This document shows positions 36,019 to 46,382 of a DNA stretch of 64,000 nucleotides, piece by piece. The notes under the pieces were generated by a model, which saw only the letters and a program-made list of their open reading frames with translations, searched no databases and was not told the origin of the DNA. Numbering within the stretch: position 1 is the stretch's first letter; each line of letters starts with the position of its first letter. Source of the stretch: Calothrix sp. PCC 7103. GTDB taxonomy: Bacteria > Cyanobacteriota > Cyanobacteriia > Cyanobacteriales > Nostocaceae. The translations under genes were made by a program, and so were the position numbers. The stretch is from the NCBI RefSeq assembly GCF_000331305.1, contig NZ_KB217478.1, forward strand, positions 7,032,317-7,096,316, in the 5' to 3' direction.

Positions 36019-36312
36019 CTATTTTCTCATTGCTATAGCGATTGAACTCTCTAACTGTTCTTTTTCCAAATCGGTTAAAATAAATACTTCCTGTACGGTT
36101 TTCCCTTGACGGGCAATGGTTTTAAAACCTCCCCGTATCGGCACTGAGATACGTATTTGCAGACTAGGGCTGTGACCTTTAGAACGTCCAATGACACCCG
36201 GAGTAACGGTAACAATGCCGTCAAGTTTACATAAACGTTCTAATATTGGTATTAGTCCCGGTATATGGGTAGAGTGGTTCCAAACTAGTCTGCCAGGGGA
36301 GGGTTTTTCCAT
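36019..36312 (-). CDS. DUF2103 protein, metal-binding
   Basis: 97 residues, MEKPSPGRLVWNHSTHIPGL, then GVIGRSKGHSPSLQIRI and KTIARQGKTVQEVFILT. This matches the small cyanobacterial DUF2103 family, described as a predicted metal-binding protein; it has no known function. It lies 13 bp behind clpS and is likely co-transcribed. Confidence 0.85.
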   Translation of the reverse strand: MEKPSPGRLVWNHSTHIPGLIPILERLCKLDGIVTVTPGVIGRSKGHSPSLQIRISVPIRGGFKTIARQGKTVQEVFILTDLEKEQLESSIAIAMRK

Positions 36313-36325
36313 TGTTTTGTTTTAT

Positions 36326-36649
36326 TTATGCTGCTTCTAAAGGCGCCATTGTTAAACCAGCACGACGTAATTGCTGGTGATATAGTTCTGCTTGTTCTAG
36401 GGGACCAGTCCAAACTGTGGCAAGACCTTCATAGTGTACTTGGTTCGTTAAGTCCCAAGCAAGATCACCAGTCATACCAGGAATATATTTCATCAAACAT
36501 TCAGCCACATGCTGAAAGGTGTTAAAGTCATCGTTTAAAACAATCACTTTATAGTTCGGATAAGGTTTGCTAACGACTTGACTAGACCTTTCAGGAGTTA
36601 CAGTAGGTGCAGGCGCCATGCCGTAAACCGAGAAGAGTCTTGTAACCAT
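36326..36649 (-). CDS. clpS: ATP-dependent Clp protease adaptor ClpS
   Basis: Residues KPYPNYKVIVLNDDFNTFQH and YIPGMTGD identify ClpS, the adaptor that delivers N-degron substrates to the Clp protease. Length 107 from ATG 36649. A start at 36619 (MAPAPTVTPERSS) is an alternative that fits many relatives better; neither has a strong ribosome-binding site. Confidence 0.92.
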   Translation of the reverse strand: MVTRLFSVYGMAPAPTVTPERSSQVVSKPYPNYKVIVLNDDFNTFQHVAECLMKYIPGMTGDLAWDLTNQVHYEGLATVWTGPLEQAELYHQQLRRAGLTMAPLEAA

Positions 36650-36724
36650 AAGTAATATTTAGCCTTTTGGTGTTTTCCAAATTTACAACTACAAATAACT
36701 AGTTTAGTTCATTCCTGGACTATA

Positions 36725-36754
36725 GGACGGGCAAAGATGCCCATCCCACAAGAG
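36725..36754. repeat. Dispersed hairpin repeat, family A
   Basis: GACGGGCAAAGATGCCCATC then CCACAAGAG, in the gap behind the FAD oxidoreductase gene. Confidence 0.75.
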
Positions 36755-36755
36755 A

Positions 36756-38789
36756 TTATTTCCAGTCTTGCCAGTTTTGGTTAAATATTGATGTGTCGGG
36801 GAAAGCTGTGGGGTTGCCGTTTCGTTTTAACATCTGTTGCAGGTTTAATAATTGCGGTTCTGCTCTTGGTAAGTCATCGACCATTTGGTATGGTGCTATT
36901 CCGTTTTTCAATGAAAATGCTGCAACTGTTCCTGCTGCGGCGCCTGCTGACCATTCAAATGAGTGTACTCTATAGGCAGCAGCAGCTATATGGCTTGTAG
37001 CAATACTTTTACCACCGACTATTAAGTTATCGATTTTTTGAGGTATCATTGCCCGCAATGCTATTTGGAACGGATATGCCTGTCCGGCGCCTCGTCTTTC
37101 TCCGGGACGTTCGCGATTGCCTGGAGCTTCTGGAGGACTTTTTTCCATACATGGGTGAAAGTCTATGGCATAATGTCCTATACCTATAGAGTCAGGGAAT
37201 ACCGTAGAACGAGTTCTTCGCATTGCCTTATTTGGGTCAACTTTTCCAGATAGTACCGATGCTGCTTCTAAACCAGCAAGTGCCGCGCGTAACCTCCGGT
37301 ACATATCAGTCGGTAATGTTTGTCGATAGTATTCCTCACTATAGTCGCGACGCGATATATCTATTTCTGCAATTGTAAAACCTTCGGGTTGTCCCCAAGA
37401 AGGGCGCCCAATAATTCGCCGTCCTTCACGCATGTAAGGATATTTCGATAAACCGTGCGCTGTTCCCATTGGCGCATTAAACCCTGACAAAAAGCGATTA
37501 TTAGGTACTGGCACTTTGACTCCATTACCAAGTTGAGAGTCAGTAGTACCCGCTACTAACCAGTAATAATAAGAAAAAGCCTTTTCTTCAGCTTTACTCA
37601 ATGCTTCAGTTCGCAGTCCACCCATCCAACCACCTGGGTTAAGCTGTCCAGTTGCTTGTAGCTGTGACTTTGTATAAATTAAATTATCTTGTGCGGTACC
37701 TGGACGGTAGTCATTACCCCAAGTCCAGTTTTGCATCGAAATATCATTTGGTGTAGGAGTTGTAAATTTAACACCACCAAAAGTTTTTTCTTTTCCTTGC
37801 CCAGGACTCCAAATGCGACGATATGTAAAAACCAAATCAAAATCAGCTAGTCGCTTCAATTCGTAGCTAAAGTATGGTGCATATTGGTCGTAGTAGCTTG
37901 GTTTAGTTTGCGGTTGTGCATCTTTAGTTGACTCCATCGCAAACGTATAAGTAAACCCTTGAGTACAGTATTGGTCGTTGGTGGTACTCGAAGAAGAAGG
38001 TTCTAAATAAGATAGGGGGTCAATACCTAAACGGTACGGAACATCAGCAAGACCAATTAGTTCTCCTGTTTCGGTGGTGTCTACAACGTACCATTTAGGA
38101 GCATTATTCGCTATTTTGGTTTGTTTGGGGTTAAAGCGAATAATGGTTTTAGTAAAGTTCGCTGAGTTTTCGTACCTATATGCGTCTTCAATTACTTGCG
38201 ATAGTCGTAATGTATTTATAGGTGAGGCGCCTTTGACAGGTTGGTGTTGAATAGCATAAACACTATCAATAATTTTGCCATCTGCACTTTTTTCTAATTC
38301 TTTAATTACTGTATTCGGAAACCATTCCAGCTTACCTCTACCTCGCGATGCGGCATCTTTAAGCATTGCCGTCAGCAGTTCATGTCCGTCTTTGGGTAAA
38401 AAACACGAATCACTTACCCAGCAGTCACCAGGGTTTATGTCTCCTTTGTAACGTTTTTCGATTCGATTACGTAAATCTAAATAACCGCGCGAGTAAAATT
38501 GTTTAGCTCGTTGCGTAGGACGTTCATCGAGTGCTGAGGTACCCTGCGAAGAAATTTGTCCTCCCAACCAGTCGGTAATTTCGGTTAAACATACCGTTTT
38601 TCCCAATAACAATCCCTCATATGCTGTTGCTGCTCCCGAAAGTCCCCCACCAGCAACCAAAATATCACAGTTTACCGTTCTATCTGGATTACGAGACGGC
38701 GCCGCTATACTTGAGAATGGCGCCAGTATATTGGAAACAAGCGTTAAACAAACAAGTGATAACTGCGATACAGTTCTGATACAATTCAT
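36756..38789 (-). CDS. Secreted FAD-dependent oxidoreductase (677 aa)
   Basis: After a signal peptide (IRTVSQLSLVCLTLVSNILA, ending SIAAP) comes a Rossmann FAD-binding motif DILVAGGGLSGAATAYEGLL and LGGQISSQGTSALDER, typical of the FAD_oxidored family. The C-terminal part retains the second FAD contact (IDNLIVGGKSIATSHIAAAA). Substrate unknown; an exported flavoprotein suggests oxidation of extracellular or periplasmic compounds. ATG 38789 is the natural start. Confidence 0.85.
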   Translation of the reverse strand: MNCIRTVSQLSLVCLTLVSNILAPFSSIAAPSRNPDRTVNCDILVAGGGLSGAATAYEGLLLGKTVCLTEITDWLGGQISSQGTSALDERPTQRAKQFYSRGYLDLRNRIEKRYKGDINPGDCWVSDSCFLPKDGHELLTAMLKDAASRGRGKLEWFPNTVIKELEKSADGKIIDSVYAIQHQPVKGASPINTLRLSQVIEDAYRYENSANFTKTIIRFNPKQTKIANNAPKWYVVDTTETGELIGLADVPYRLGIDPLSYLEPSSSSTTNDQYCTQGFTYTFAMESTKDAQPQTKPSYYDQYAPYFSYELKRLADFDLVFTYRRIWSPGQGKEKTFGGVKFTTPTPNDISMQNWTWGNDYRPGTAQDNLIYTKSQLQATGQLNPGGWMGGLRTEALSKAEEKAFSYYYWLVAGTTDSQLGNGVKVPVPNNRFLSGFNAPMGTAHGLSKYPYMREGRRIIGRPSWGQPEGFTIAEIDISRRDYSEEYYRQTLPTDMYRRLRAALAGLEAASVLSGKVDPNKAMRRTRSTVFPDSIGIGHYAIDFHPCMEKSPPEAPGNRERPGERRGAGQAYPFQIALRAMIPQKIDNLIVGGKSIATSHIAAAAYRVHSFEWSAGAAAGTVAAFSLKNGIAPYQMVDDLPRAEPQLLNLQQMLKRNGNPTAFPDTSIFNQNWQDWK

Positions 38790-38882
38790 ATAACCCCTAG
38801 TTGTTACTTCTCACTCACAACAAAGAAGGTAGCATTCAATTAAGGTTCCCTCAACTAAATACAGTAAATATTCTGGGCAACA

Positions 38883-38918
38883 GATGTAACGGATGTAACA
38901 GATGTAACTGATAATTTG
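38883..38918. repeat. Tandem TGTAACGGA-type repeats
   Basis: GATGTAACGGATGTAACAGA then TGTAACTGAT: three related units upstream of the FAD oxidoreductase gene. Confidence 0.6.
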
Positions 38919-39542
38919 TTTATAATGAACAATTTTCTCTATTAAATAGTTTGCAATGATGGAGTGTGATGTCACTTTTGGTGAGAGCCACTAGGCAACA
39001 AGATATATTAAAAGTAATGGCACCACCTAATACTACTCTCCTCGCAGGCGCCTGAAAGTACCAATCAAAATCTCCTTTCGACAACTTTGAACAGACTCAA
39101 AAGTTTTTGATTCGCAGCTTCTGAGATATTCAACAATATTTTCAAAGTGTCTTTTTAAATGAGTATTGTAATGCTTTTGCTTTTTAGCATATTCTAACTG
39201 CTCATCTCTAATTTTGCTGATTACACTATGAAAATTCTAAACGAACTATTCAATGGCCTGTTTATCTGCTTGTTGGCAGAAAGCGTTGTTGATTATTTTG
39301 TTTATGTGTAAATGTGTTTTATTTGTATGTGCGTGGAGATGGGGGACAGGTTTACAGAATTGTAATATAGTCCGAATTTATGGGTTAACCTGCCCTTACG
39401 GGGGATTTTTTAGTTTTGCATAAAAACTGCGATTTTATTTGTATTAATGTTTAGGGTTATTAGGTTAGTTCGGCACCTTCACCGATAAACCTTTTATGTC
39501 AATCTATCTTTGGGATGATAAACACGAAAGTTGAGTGTGCCT
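38919..39542. other. Long gap before the CHAT protein gene
   Basis: A minus-strand frame at about 39033-39236 (Lys/Arg/His-rich, YLRSCESKTFESVQSC) lacks a start codon and is probably a relic. The rest is AT-rich with no clear RNA. The stretch just before the CHAT gene is its promoter region. Confidence 0.35.
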
Positions 39543-42500
39543 ATGAAAAAATTGATAATTATTAAGTTTGATGGTGATTCTGGGACTGAGTTTAATGTAA
39601 GTCTGGAAGTTGCCAATGAAGGAGAACGAGCTTATCGAATGGTTACAGCTAAGTTACCTGCAAATACTACTCTCTTTTCTTTATTGAATGATTGGCAAAA
39701 TAGTTATCGCGGTCAGTTTAGTGATTTTAGAATTAAAGCCATTAATAGTAGAAGCGTAAATATTGATACCCTAAGTAAAGATTTTAAACGTAAGTCGCAG
39801 AGTTTGTTAATTAATTTTAATTTCTGGTTAAACTCAGATGATTTTAGTCCTGTTATTAACTGTCTGAGGGAGTTAAAGCAGCATCAAGATGAAATTAGAG
39901 TTATTATTTGTAGCTCTTGTTACGAACTGCGTCAACTACCTTGGCATTTGTGGGGTGCCATAAATAAGTATACACGGGCAGAAGTGGCTTTGAGTTCGCC
40001 TAATGCTAAACGGGGTGAACGACCTTTACGCGAAAAAATTAGAATTTTGATTATTCTGGGTGACACTACCGGAATCAATGTAGATGTTGATAAAATTGAG
40101 TTGGAAAAATATTGCGGTGAGGCAGAAATTGTCTTGCTCAAACAGCCTTCTCGTGAAGAAGTAAGTCACCGCTTGCAAGATAATATTGGTTGGGATATTC
40201 TCTTTTTCTCTGGGCATTCGCGAACTCATAATCAGGAAAATATACATGGTAGAATTTTTATAAATAGCTACGATAGCTTGACGATGGGAGAGTTAAATGA
40301 TGCTTTACAAGTTGCAATTACAAAGCGCTTACAAATAGCATTTTTGAATTCTTGTGATGGGTTGGGTATTGCCTATGAGTTAGAGCAATTACATATTCCC
40401 CAAGTAATTGTGATGCGTGAACCTGTCCCTGATAAAGTCGCACAAATATTCTTAAAATCTTTTTTATTACATTTTACTCGTGGAGAGTCGTTGTATACTT
40501 CTGTAAAAAACGCGCGTCAACTATTACGGAAGCAAGAGCAAAAATTTCCTTGTGCAAGTTGGCTACCTGTAATTATTCAAAATCAAACAGAAACACCACC
40601 AACCTGGCAAAGTTTAGGTATAATTTCTTTTTGCCCTTACCAAGGGTTAGCTGCATTTACTGAAAAAAATGCTCCATACTTTTTTGGTAGAGAGCAAGCT
40701 ACATCTGAGTTAGTAGCCGCTGTTAATAGCAAACCATTAGTTGCTGTCGTTGGCGCCTCTGGAAGTGGTAAGTCTTCACTAGTATTTGCTGGTTTAATTC
40801 CTGAGTTGCGCTCCTGTAATGTAAATAACTGGCAAATAATATCGTTCCGTCCTCTCAAAAATCCTTTAAACTCTTTAACAAAGGCATTACAACATAATAA
40901 CGTTTCATCTAACCATCGACTTTTACTCGTTATAGACCAATTTGAAGAAATTTTCACTCTTTGCACAGATATATCTGAACGCAAAATCTTTTTAGATACT
41001 TTATTAGATGCAATAAATAATTCATCACTTTATACAGTAGTACTGACTTTACGCATAGACTTTTTGAGTAAATTGCTTGACTACGAACCATTTGGTAAAG
41101 CACTCAAAGAGTATCAGCAAGAACTAGTTGTACGGATGAATACTGAAGAATTAAAGCGCGCTATTACATTACCTGCAACTAAGTTAGGCTTTGAGTTAGA
41201 GCCAGGTTTATGCCAAACAATAATTAATCATATTCAAGATGGAGAAGGGCGCCTACCATTATTAGAGTTTACACTGACTCAACTATGGAAACAGCAACAA
41301 TCAGGACGTTTGACGTATCGAGCATATCAAAAAATAGGAAGAGTTGAGCAAGCGCTGGCTAATTATGCTGAAGCTGTTTACACTTCTTTAAGCGAGGAAC
41401 AACAAAAAGCAGCCCAACAAATTTTTATTCAGTTAGTACAACCTGGTGAAGGTACACAAGATACCCGCAAGTTAGCAACGCGCGAGGATATATTAGACGA
41501 AAATTGGGATTTAGTTATATATTTAGCATCCGAACGTTTGGTTGTTACAAATAGAAATGAATCAACTTTTGAGGAAACAGTCGAACTTGTGCATGAAGCT
41601 TTAATTCAACATTGGGGGCGCCTAAGTGGTTGGATGCAAGAAAACCGTAAATTTCGCACTTGGCAAGAAGGGTTAAAACTTGCGATGCAGCAATGGATAG
41701 ATAGTAAGCAAGATAATGGAGCTTTGTTAAGAGGGGCGCCTTTAGCAGCAGCAGAAGACTATTTGCAAAAACGCAGTGCAGAAATTAGTAAACCACAACA
41801 GTCATTCATTCAAAAAAGTATAAGACTACGACAAAAAGAGAAATACCAGCGCAGAAGTATTATTGCTGGGTTAGTTTTTGGAGTGTTTTTAGCATTAAGC
41901 TTGGCGTGGGGAACAGTATGGCAACAGCAAGAAGCTAAAGCGACACAACTTGAGCGCGCAGGTTACACAGCTTTACAACAGTTTGAATTCGTACAAATAG
42001 AAGCTTTATTAGCTGCAATGCAAACAGGGCAACAACTACAAGACTTAATCAAACAGCCATTAAGCTTTATCAAAAGCGGTCGCTCTACAGAAAAATATCC
42101 AGCAGTCAGTCCATTACTAGTATTGCAAACAATTCTAGATAGTATTAGCCAAACAAACCAAATCGAAACTTACCAAGATGGTATTAACAGCGTCAGCTTT
42201 GATAAAAATGGTAAAACTCTTGCTACAGGTGGAAAGGATGGAACTGTAAAACTATGGGATTTATCTGGAAAAAATTCACCTGAAGAATTTAAGGCTCATG
42301 GAAACAATGCCGTCAAAAGCGTTCGTTTGAGCTTAGATGAGAAATATATAGCTACAGCAGGAAGTGATGGTACGGCAAAATTATGGGATGCAGAGAAGTC
42401 GTCGGCAGGAGAAAGAAGGTTAATAGCAATATTTAATGGTCATGATGGTAGCGTCAACCATGTTCGTTTTACTCCTGATGGCAAACGGGTCGTGACATCT

Positions 42501-44048
42501 GGAGATGATGGTACAATTAGACTATGGAATTTATCAGGGCGCCAGGAAAAAGAATTTCAAGCTCATACAAAAAGTATTAAAAGCCTTATTTTGAGTAAGG
42601 ATGGGAAGCAAATTGTATCATCAAGTGAAGATGGTACAGCAAAACTATGGAATTTGAATGGAGTGTTACTGGCAGAATTTAAAGGTCATATAGGTTCTGT
42701 AAACAGTGTGCAATTTAGTAGTAGTGGTGCTTCAATTGCAACAGCAGGCGAAGATGGTACAGTTAGACATTGGGATTTATCAGGAAAAGAGATATTAAAC
42801 TTTAAAGCTAATCAAGGTAGTACCGAAACCGTTCGTTTTAGCAAAGGTGATGAAAAATTAATTACATCTGGTAAAGACGGAACACTCAAAACGTGGAATT
42901 TAAATGGTGAGCTTTTGAAAGAATTTAGAGCGCATCAAGGCAGTATTGAAAGTATTCGTTTTAACCCAAGTGATGAAAGAATACTTGCGACAGTTGGAAA
43001 AGAGGATAGTACTATTAGATTATGGAACCTGCAAGAAAAGCCGTTAACTAGATTAGCACGGCGCCAAGACAATGGTATTTCTGCTATTTCAAGTATCCGT
43101 TTTAACAAAGATGGTAAAATAATTGCCACATCTTTTGAAGATGGTAAAATAATATTGTGGAGTCACAATGGAGAAAAATTAAAAGAATTTGATGCTGAAA
43201 GTAGTGTTCAAAGCGTCCGTTTTAGCCCAGATGGAAGATTTATTGCTACAGGTGGAAAAGATGACTTGCTAAAAATTTGGCAAATTGATAGTAAACTTGA
43301 AGTGAAATTATTTAGAGAACCAATTCATACCGAACAAGGTGGAATAACAAGTATTAATTTTGGTAAATATGAGAATGTCAAAGTAATCGGTACACTTGGA
43401 AAAGATGGTACAGTAAAGCTATGGAAACTTGATAGTGAATTTAAAAATTCATTCTTACTACCTGATGATAACATTAAAAATTTTAGATTTAGCTCAGACA
43501 GTAAGCTTATTGCCACAGGAGATAATAATGGTTTGGTCAAGTTATGGAACAATGAAGGTAAAATATTGAAAACACTCAACGGACATAAAGGCAGGGTTAA
43601 CACACTTAATTTTGGTTACAACAATAAGCAGCTTGCGACGTCTGGAGATGATAGTATAGTTAGAATTTGGGATAATAATTATGGAAAACAATTAGTCGAA
43701 TTTAAAACCTATCAAGGTAAAGTTGAAAATATAACTTTTAGTGAAGATGGCAAGCTAGTTGCGACAGGTTCAACTAATAGAACTGTAAGACTATGGACAT
43801 CATCAGGAAAACAACTAGCAGAATTAAGAGGACATCAAGGCATTATCAGGAGCGTAAATTTTAGCCCTGATAGTAAGCTTTTAGGTACAGCTAGCGAAGA
43901 TGGCGCCGCTATCATATGGCGAATTAAAGATTTGAATCAACTAATAAATGAAGGTTGTAGTTGGCTGCAAGATTATTTTAATAGTAATCCTCAGCAAAGA
44001 ATACAATTCAATACTTGTCTGGTAAAAAAGAAGGAGGACAAGGAGTAA
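39543..44048 (+). CDS. CHAT protease - nSTAND NTPase - WD40 signalling protein
   Basis: A 1501-residue protein (ATG 39543; a TTG at 39531 is possible). Residues ~1-350 carry a CHAT caspase-like domain with catalytic His225 (FFSGHSR) and Cys271 (FLNSCDG). An nSTAND ATPase follows: PYFFGREQ, Walker A GASGSGKS (about 404-411), Walker B LLLVIDQFEE. A membrane-like segment (IIAGLVFGVFLALSLAW, about 775-795) precedes 14 WD40-type repeats, enough for two seven-bladed propellers. This architecture is known from multicellular cyanobacteria and is linked to regulated cell death and possibly defence. No partner gene is adjacent. Confidence 0.92.
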   Translation: MKKLIIIKFDGDSGTEFNVSLEVANEGERAYRMVTAKLPANTTLFSLLNDWQNSYRGQFSDFRIKAINSRSVNIDTLSKDFKRKSQSLLINFNFWLNSDDFSPVINCLRELKQHQDEIRVIICSSCYELRQLPWHLWGAINKYTRAEVALSSPNAKRGERPLREKIRILIILGDTTGINVDVDKIELEKYCGEAEIVLLKQPSREEVSHRLQDNIGWDILFFSGHSRTHNQENIHGRIFINSYDSLTMGELNDALQVAITKRLQIAFLNSCDGLGIAYELEQLHIPQVIVMREPVPDKVAQIFLKSFLLHFTRGESLYTSVKNARQLLRKQEQKFPCASWLPVIIQNQTETPPTWQSLGIISFCPYQGLAAFTEKNAPYFFGREQATSELVAAVNSKPLVAVVGASGSGKSSLVFAGLIPELRSCNVNNWQIISFRPLKNPLNSLTKALQHNNVSSNHRLLLVIDQFEEIFTLCTDISERKIFLDTLLDAINNSSLYTVVLTLRIDFLSKLLDYEPFGKALKEYQQELVVRMNTEELKRAITLPATKLGFELEPGLCQTIINHIQDGEGRLPLLEFTLTQLWKQQQSGRLTYRAYQKIGRVEQALANYAEAVYTSLSEEQQKAAQQIFIQLVQPGEGTQDTRKLATREDILDENWDLVIYLASERLVVTNRNESTFEETVELVHEALIQHWGRLSGWMQENRKFRTWQEGLKLAMQQWIDSKQDNGALLRGAPLAAAEDYLQKRSAEISKPQQSFIQKSIRLRQKEKYQRRSIIAGLVFGVFLALSLAWGTVWQQQEAKATQLERAGYTALQQFEFVQIEALLAAMQTGQQLQDLIKQPLSFIKSGRSTEKYPAVSPLLVLQTILDSISQTNQIETYQDGINSVSFDKNGKTLATGGKDGTVKLWDLSGKNSPEEFKAHGNNAVKSVRLSLDEKYIATAGSDGTAKLWDAEKSSAGERRLIAIFNGHDGSVNHVRFTPDGKRVVTSGDDGTIRLWNLSGRQEKEFQAHTKSIKSLILSKDGKQIVSSSEDGTAKLWNLNGVLLAEFKGHIGSVNSVQFSSSGASIATAGEDGTVRHWDLSGKEILNFKANQGSTETVRFSKGDEKLITSGKDGTLKTWNLNGELLKEFRAHQGSIESIRFNPSDERILATVGKEDSTIRLWNLQEKPLTRLARRQDNGISAISSIRFNKDGKIIATSFEDGKIILWSHNGEKLKEFDAESSVQSVRFSPDGRFIATGGKDDLLKIWQIDSKLEVKLFREPIHTEQGGITSINFGKYENVKVIGTLGKDGTVKLWKLDSEFKNSFLLPDDNIKNFRFSSDSKLIATGDNNGLVKLWNNEGKILKTLNGHKGRVNTLNFGYNNKQLATSGDDSIVRIWDNNYGKQLVEFKTYQGKVENITFSEDGKLVATGSTNRTVRLWTSSGKQLAELRGHQGIIRSVNFSPDSKLLGTASEDGAAIIWRIKDLNQLINEGCSWLQDYFNSNPQQRIQFNTCLVKKKEDKE

Positions 44049-44149
44049 ATATCAAAATAGGACTGCGGTATTCAAAGTTAATTCTTGCGTTTTGTATGTT
44101 ATTTATGCATAACGCTATTAATAACTGTAGCGTCATACACCGTGTCAAT

Positions 44150-45016
44150 TTAAAACTGCTTTTCTAAATCTAGATATTTAGAAACTTCTATCAGTTCTTT
44201 AAACTCATCAAAGTTCATCATTTCCGTAAAGTCTGTTGTTGTCCCCTTCTCCTTCAACTCTTGCAAACAAGCTTTCATCACTTTAGTCACAGCTAGCAAT
44301 GTTGAAAGTGCAAAGAATACGATTTTAAAACCCATCTTTTCCAACTCTGCTGCGGAAAGCTGTGGTGTTTTACCTCCTTCTATGATGTTTGCAACCAAGG
44401 GGACATTTGGAAACGCTGCTGCAATTACTTGTAATTCTTCTACAGATTGCGGCGCCTCTATAAACAGTACATCAGCACCTGCATCAATATACGCACGTCC
44501 ACGTTGTATAGCTTCATCCAAACCTAACACAGCACGCGCGTCTGTACGGGCAATAATTACCAAACCGCTATCACCGCGCGCTTGAACTGCTGCTTTAATT
44601 TTATTAACATGTTCAATTGTTGGAATAACACGCTTACCTTCAAAGTGTCCGCATTTTTTAGGAAACTCTTGGTCTTCTAAAATTACACCTGCTAAACCTG
44701 CCTTAACAGCATCTTTTACAGTCCGCATTACATTCAAAGCATTCCCGTAACCAGTATCCATATCAGCAATGACGGGAATATTTACCGACTGAGCAATTTT
44801 ACCAACACTATCAAGTACTTCAGTAGCAGTCATAAACCCATAGTCAGGTAAACCAAGCGTTGATGCAGCAATACCAAAACCACTAGTTGCCACAACCTCA
44901 AACCCTGACTGTTCAGCGAGTTTAGCACTTATACAATCGTAAACACCTGGAATAACAACAATAGAAGGACGCGCGAGTAACTGGCGTAATGTTTGACTAG
45001 ACATTTTTTCTTTCAT
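44150..45016 (-). CDS. Isocitrate lyase / PEP mutase family enzyme (288 aa)
   Basis: A TIM-barrel C-C lyase family protein. The metal-binding ADMDTGYGNA and the catalytic-loop EFPKKCGHFEGK are both intact; KKCGH is the signature of isocitrate and methylisocitrate lyases. Size fits methylisocitrate lyase or the related oxaloacetate decarboxylase rather than the larger isocitrate lyase. ATG 45016 or, four residues later, ATG 45004 may start it. No methylcitrate-cycle partner is adjacent. Confidence 0.88.
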   Translation of the reverse strand: MKEKMSSQTLRQLLARPSIVVIPGVYDCISAKLAEQSGFEVVATSGFGIAASTLGLPDYGFMTATEVLDSVGKIAQSVNIPVIADMDTGYGNALNVMRTVKDAVKAGLAGVILEDQEFPKKCGHFEGKRVIPTIEHVNKIKAAVQARGDSGLVIIARTDARAVLGLDEAIQRGRAYIDAGADVLFIEAPQSVEELQVIAAAFPNVPLVANIIEGGKTPQLSAAELEKMGFKIVFFALSTLLAVTKVMKACLQELKEKGTTTDFTEMMNFDEFKELIEVSKYLDLEKQF

Positions 45017-45176
45017 GGATAAATATTGCTAGAAAGTTTTATAAGTATATTTTCCGAAATGCTTCTGGCTGTACCTGAAGTCTATTTCATCACAGTAATA
45101 ACACTGTATAAATACATTAATCTACGCATATATTATATAACGTTGACTGCATGTAAATAAATTAGGACTTACGCAA

Positions 45177-45191
45177 AGAAACCAGGTTTCT
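45177..45191. repeat. Palindrome family C, near-copy (AGAAACCAGGTTTCT)
   Basis: One base differs at the centre from AGAAACCCGGTTTCT. Inside the promoter gap of the next gene set. Confidence 0.65.
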
Positions 45192-45280
45192 AGGTTTTCA
45201 TGCGTAAGTCCTGTAAATAAGTGTATATGTACTGTTCCCCTACCAAACTTTTATCTACTTAAATTAAACAGGGTTTCACT

Positions 45281-46297
45281 ATGTTTTTATCTAAGAAATT
45301 TGCTTTGATTAGTTTAGCTGGTATTTCTGCGACTTCTATTTTATTCGGGAACGCAGCTATTGCTCAAACCGTAAACCAAGAACTTAATGGTCGCGCTATT
45401 GGACCTGACACATTTGTTGATATCACTAACTTTACAGTTAATCCCACAGGTACTTTAAATCAGAAGATTGATTGCGAAGCTAGAAATACTGTACCTATTG
45501 ACCCACGCTGCGATGGACGTAATATTGCAATTTATGGCCAACATAGCACAGGTGGTCATAACAATAACAACAACAATAATAATAACAACAACAACAATAA
45601 TAACAATATTCCTCCAACCTTGAATCAGAACGTCTCAAATGGTGGAAGCAATACAACTGTTATTACTCCTAACACAGCTAATTCTTCAAGTAATTCAAGC
45701 TCTAACGTAGATATAAATAACAGCGTTAACAGCAAAAATACAAATACCTCAAACAGTGCTGGAGGTAATGCAAGTAGCGGCGCCAGCGTTGGAAACATAA
45801 GTACTGGTGGAACATCAGTTTCGCCTTCTACACGAGTTAAAGTTGACGGCGACCAATATAATAGTATCCAATTTGGTAATCAGGCGCCTGGAACGGGTGG
45901 TGAAGCATTTTCTTTCCAATACCGTTCAGCTTGTGGAACATCAGTTGGTTATCGTCAAGGTTTTGCACTCAAACCCAAACGTTTTGGTGGTGGTGGTTTA
46001 GGTTTTGCGCTCGATATTTCCAGTACAGATATAGATACAATCGATAATCGTTCGGGTGTTCAAAGAAAAATGGACAGCGCTTTTGAAACAGCGTTAAATG
46101 TAGTCGATACTCAACAAGCATTTGAGAGACGTTTAAACTTAGGCACTGTAACCCTAGCAGAAGCGCAAGCTCGTGCAATTGCAAATTGCGCTCCTACCAC
46201 TCCTGTTGTTCGCAACGTTTCAGGTGAAGGAACAGTAATTATTCGACGCGAAGTTACTGAAAAACCACGTACATGCACAGCACGCGGTTGTAATTAA
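45281..46297 (+). CDS. Exported protein with a poly-Asn tract (338 aa)
   Basis: Signal peptide MFLSKKFALISLAGISATSI, cut near NAAIA. The mature part contains a 16-residue run of Asn (about residues 93-109) coded by mixed AAC and AAT, then a Ser/Asn/Thr-rich region (NTANSSSNSSSNVDINNS). The C-terminal half is ordinary sequence (AFSFQYRSACGTSVGYRQGF) ending CTARGCN. No homologous family is recognised. A family B palindrome follows, and two more exported proteins lie behind it on the same strand. Confidence 0.6.
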   Translation: MFLSKKFALISLAGISATSILFGNAAIAQTVNQELNGRAIGPDTFVDITNFTVNPTGTLNQKIDCEARNTVPIDPRCDGRNIAIYGQHSTGGHNNNNNNNNNNNNNNNNIPPTLNQNVSNGGSNTTVITPNTANSSSNSSSNVDINNSVNSKNTNTSNSAGGNASSGASVGNISTGGTSVSPSTRVKVDGDQYNSIQFGNQAPGTGGEAFSFQYRSACGTSVGYRQGFALKPKRFGGGGLGFALDISSTDIDTIDNRSGVQRKMDSAFETALNVVDTQQAFERRLNLGTVTLAEAQARAIANCAPTTPVVRNVSGEGTVIIRREVTEKPRTCTARGCN

Positions 46298-46313
46298 TAC
46301 AAACGTTACATGA

Positions 46314-46341
46314 TGTAGAGACGTGACATGTCACGTCTCCA
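46314..46341. repeat. Palindromic repeat, family B
   Basis: GTAGAGACGTGACATGTCAC then GTCTCC between two exported-protein genes; same arms as at 5201 and 31870. Confidence 0.8.
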
Positions 46342-46382
46342 TAACAACATCATTAATATTTAAATAAAAAGGGTACATTAAA

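Noticed and set aside
39033-39236. Basic minus-strand frame before the CHAT gene as a real gene
   Set aside because: No start codon follows the upstream stop and no family is recognised; listed only as part of the gap.
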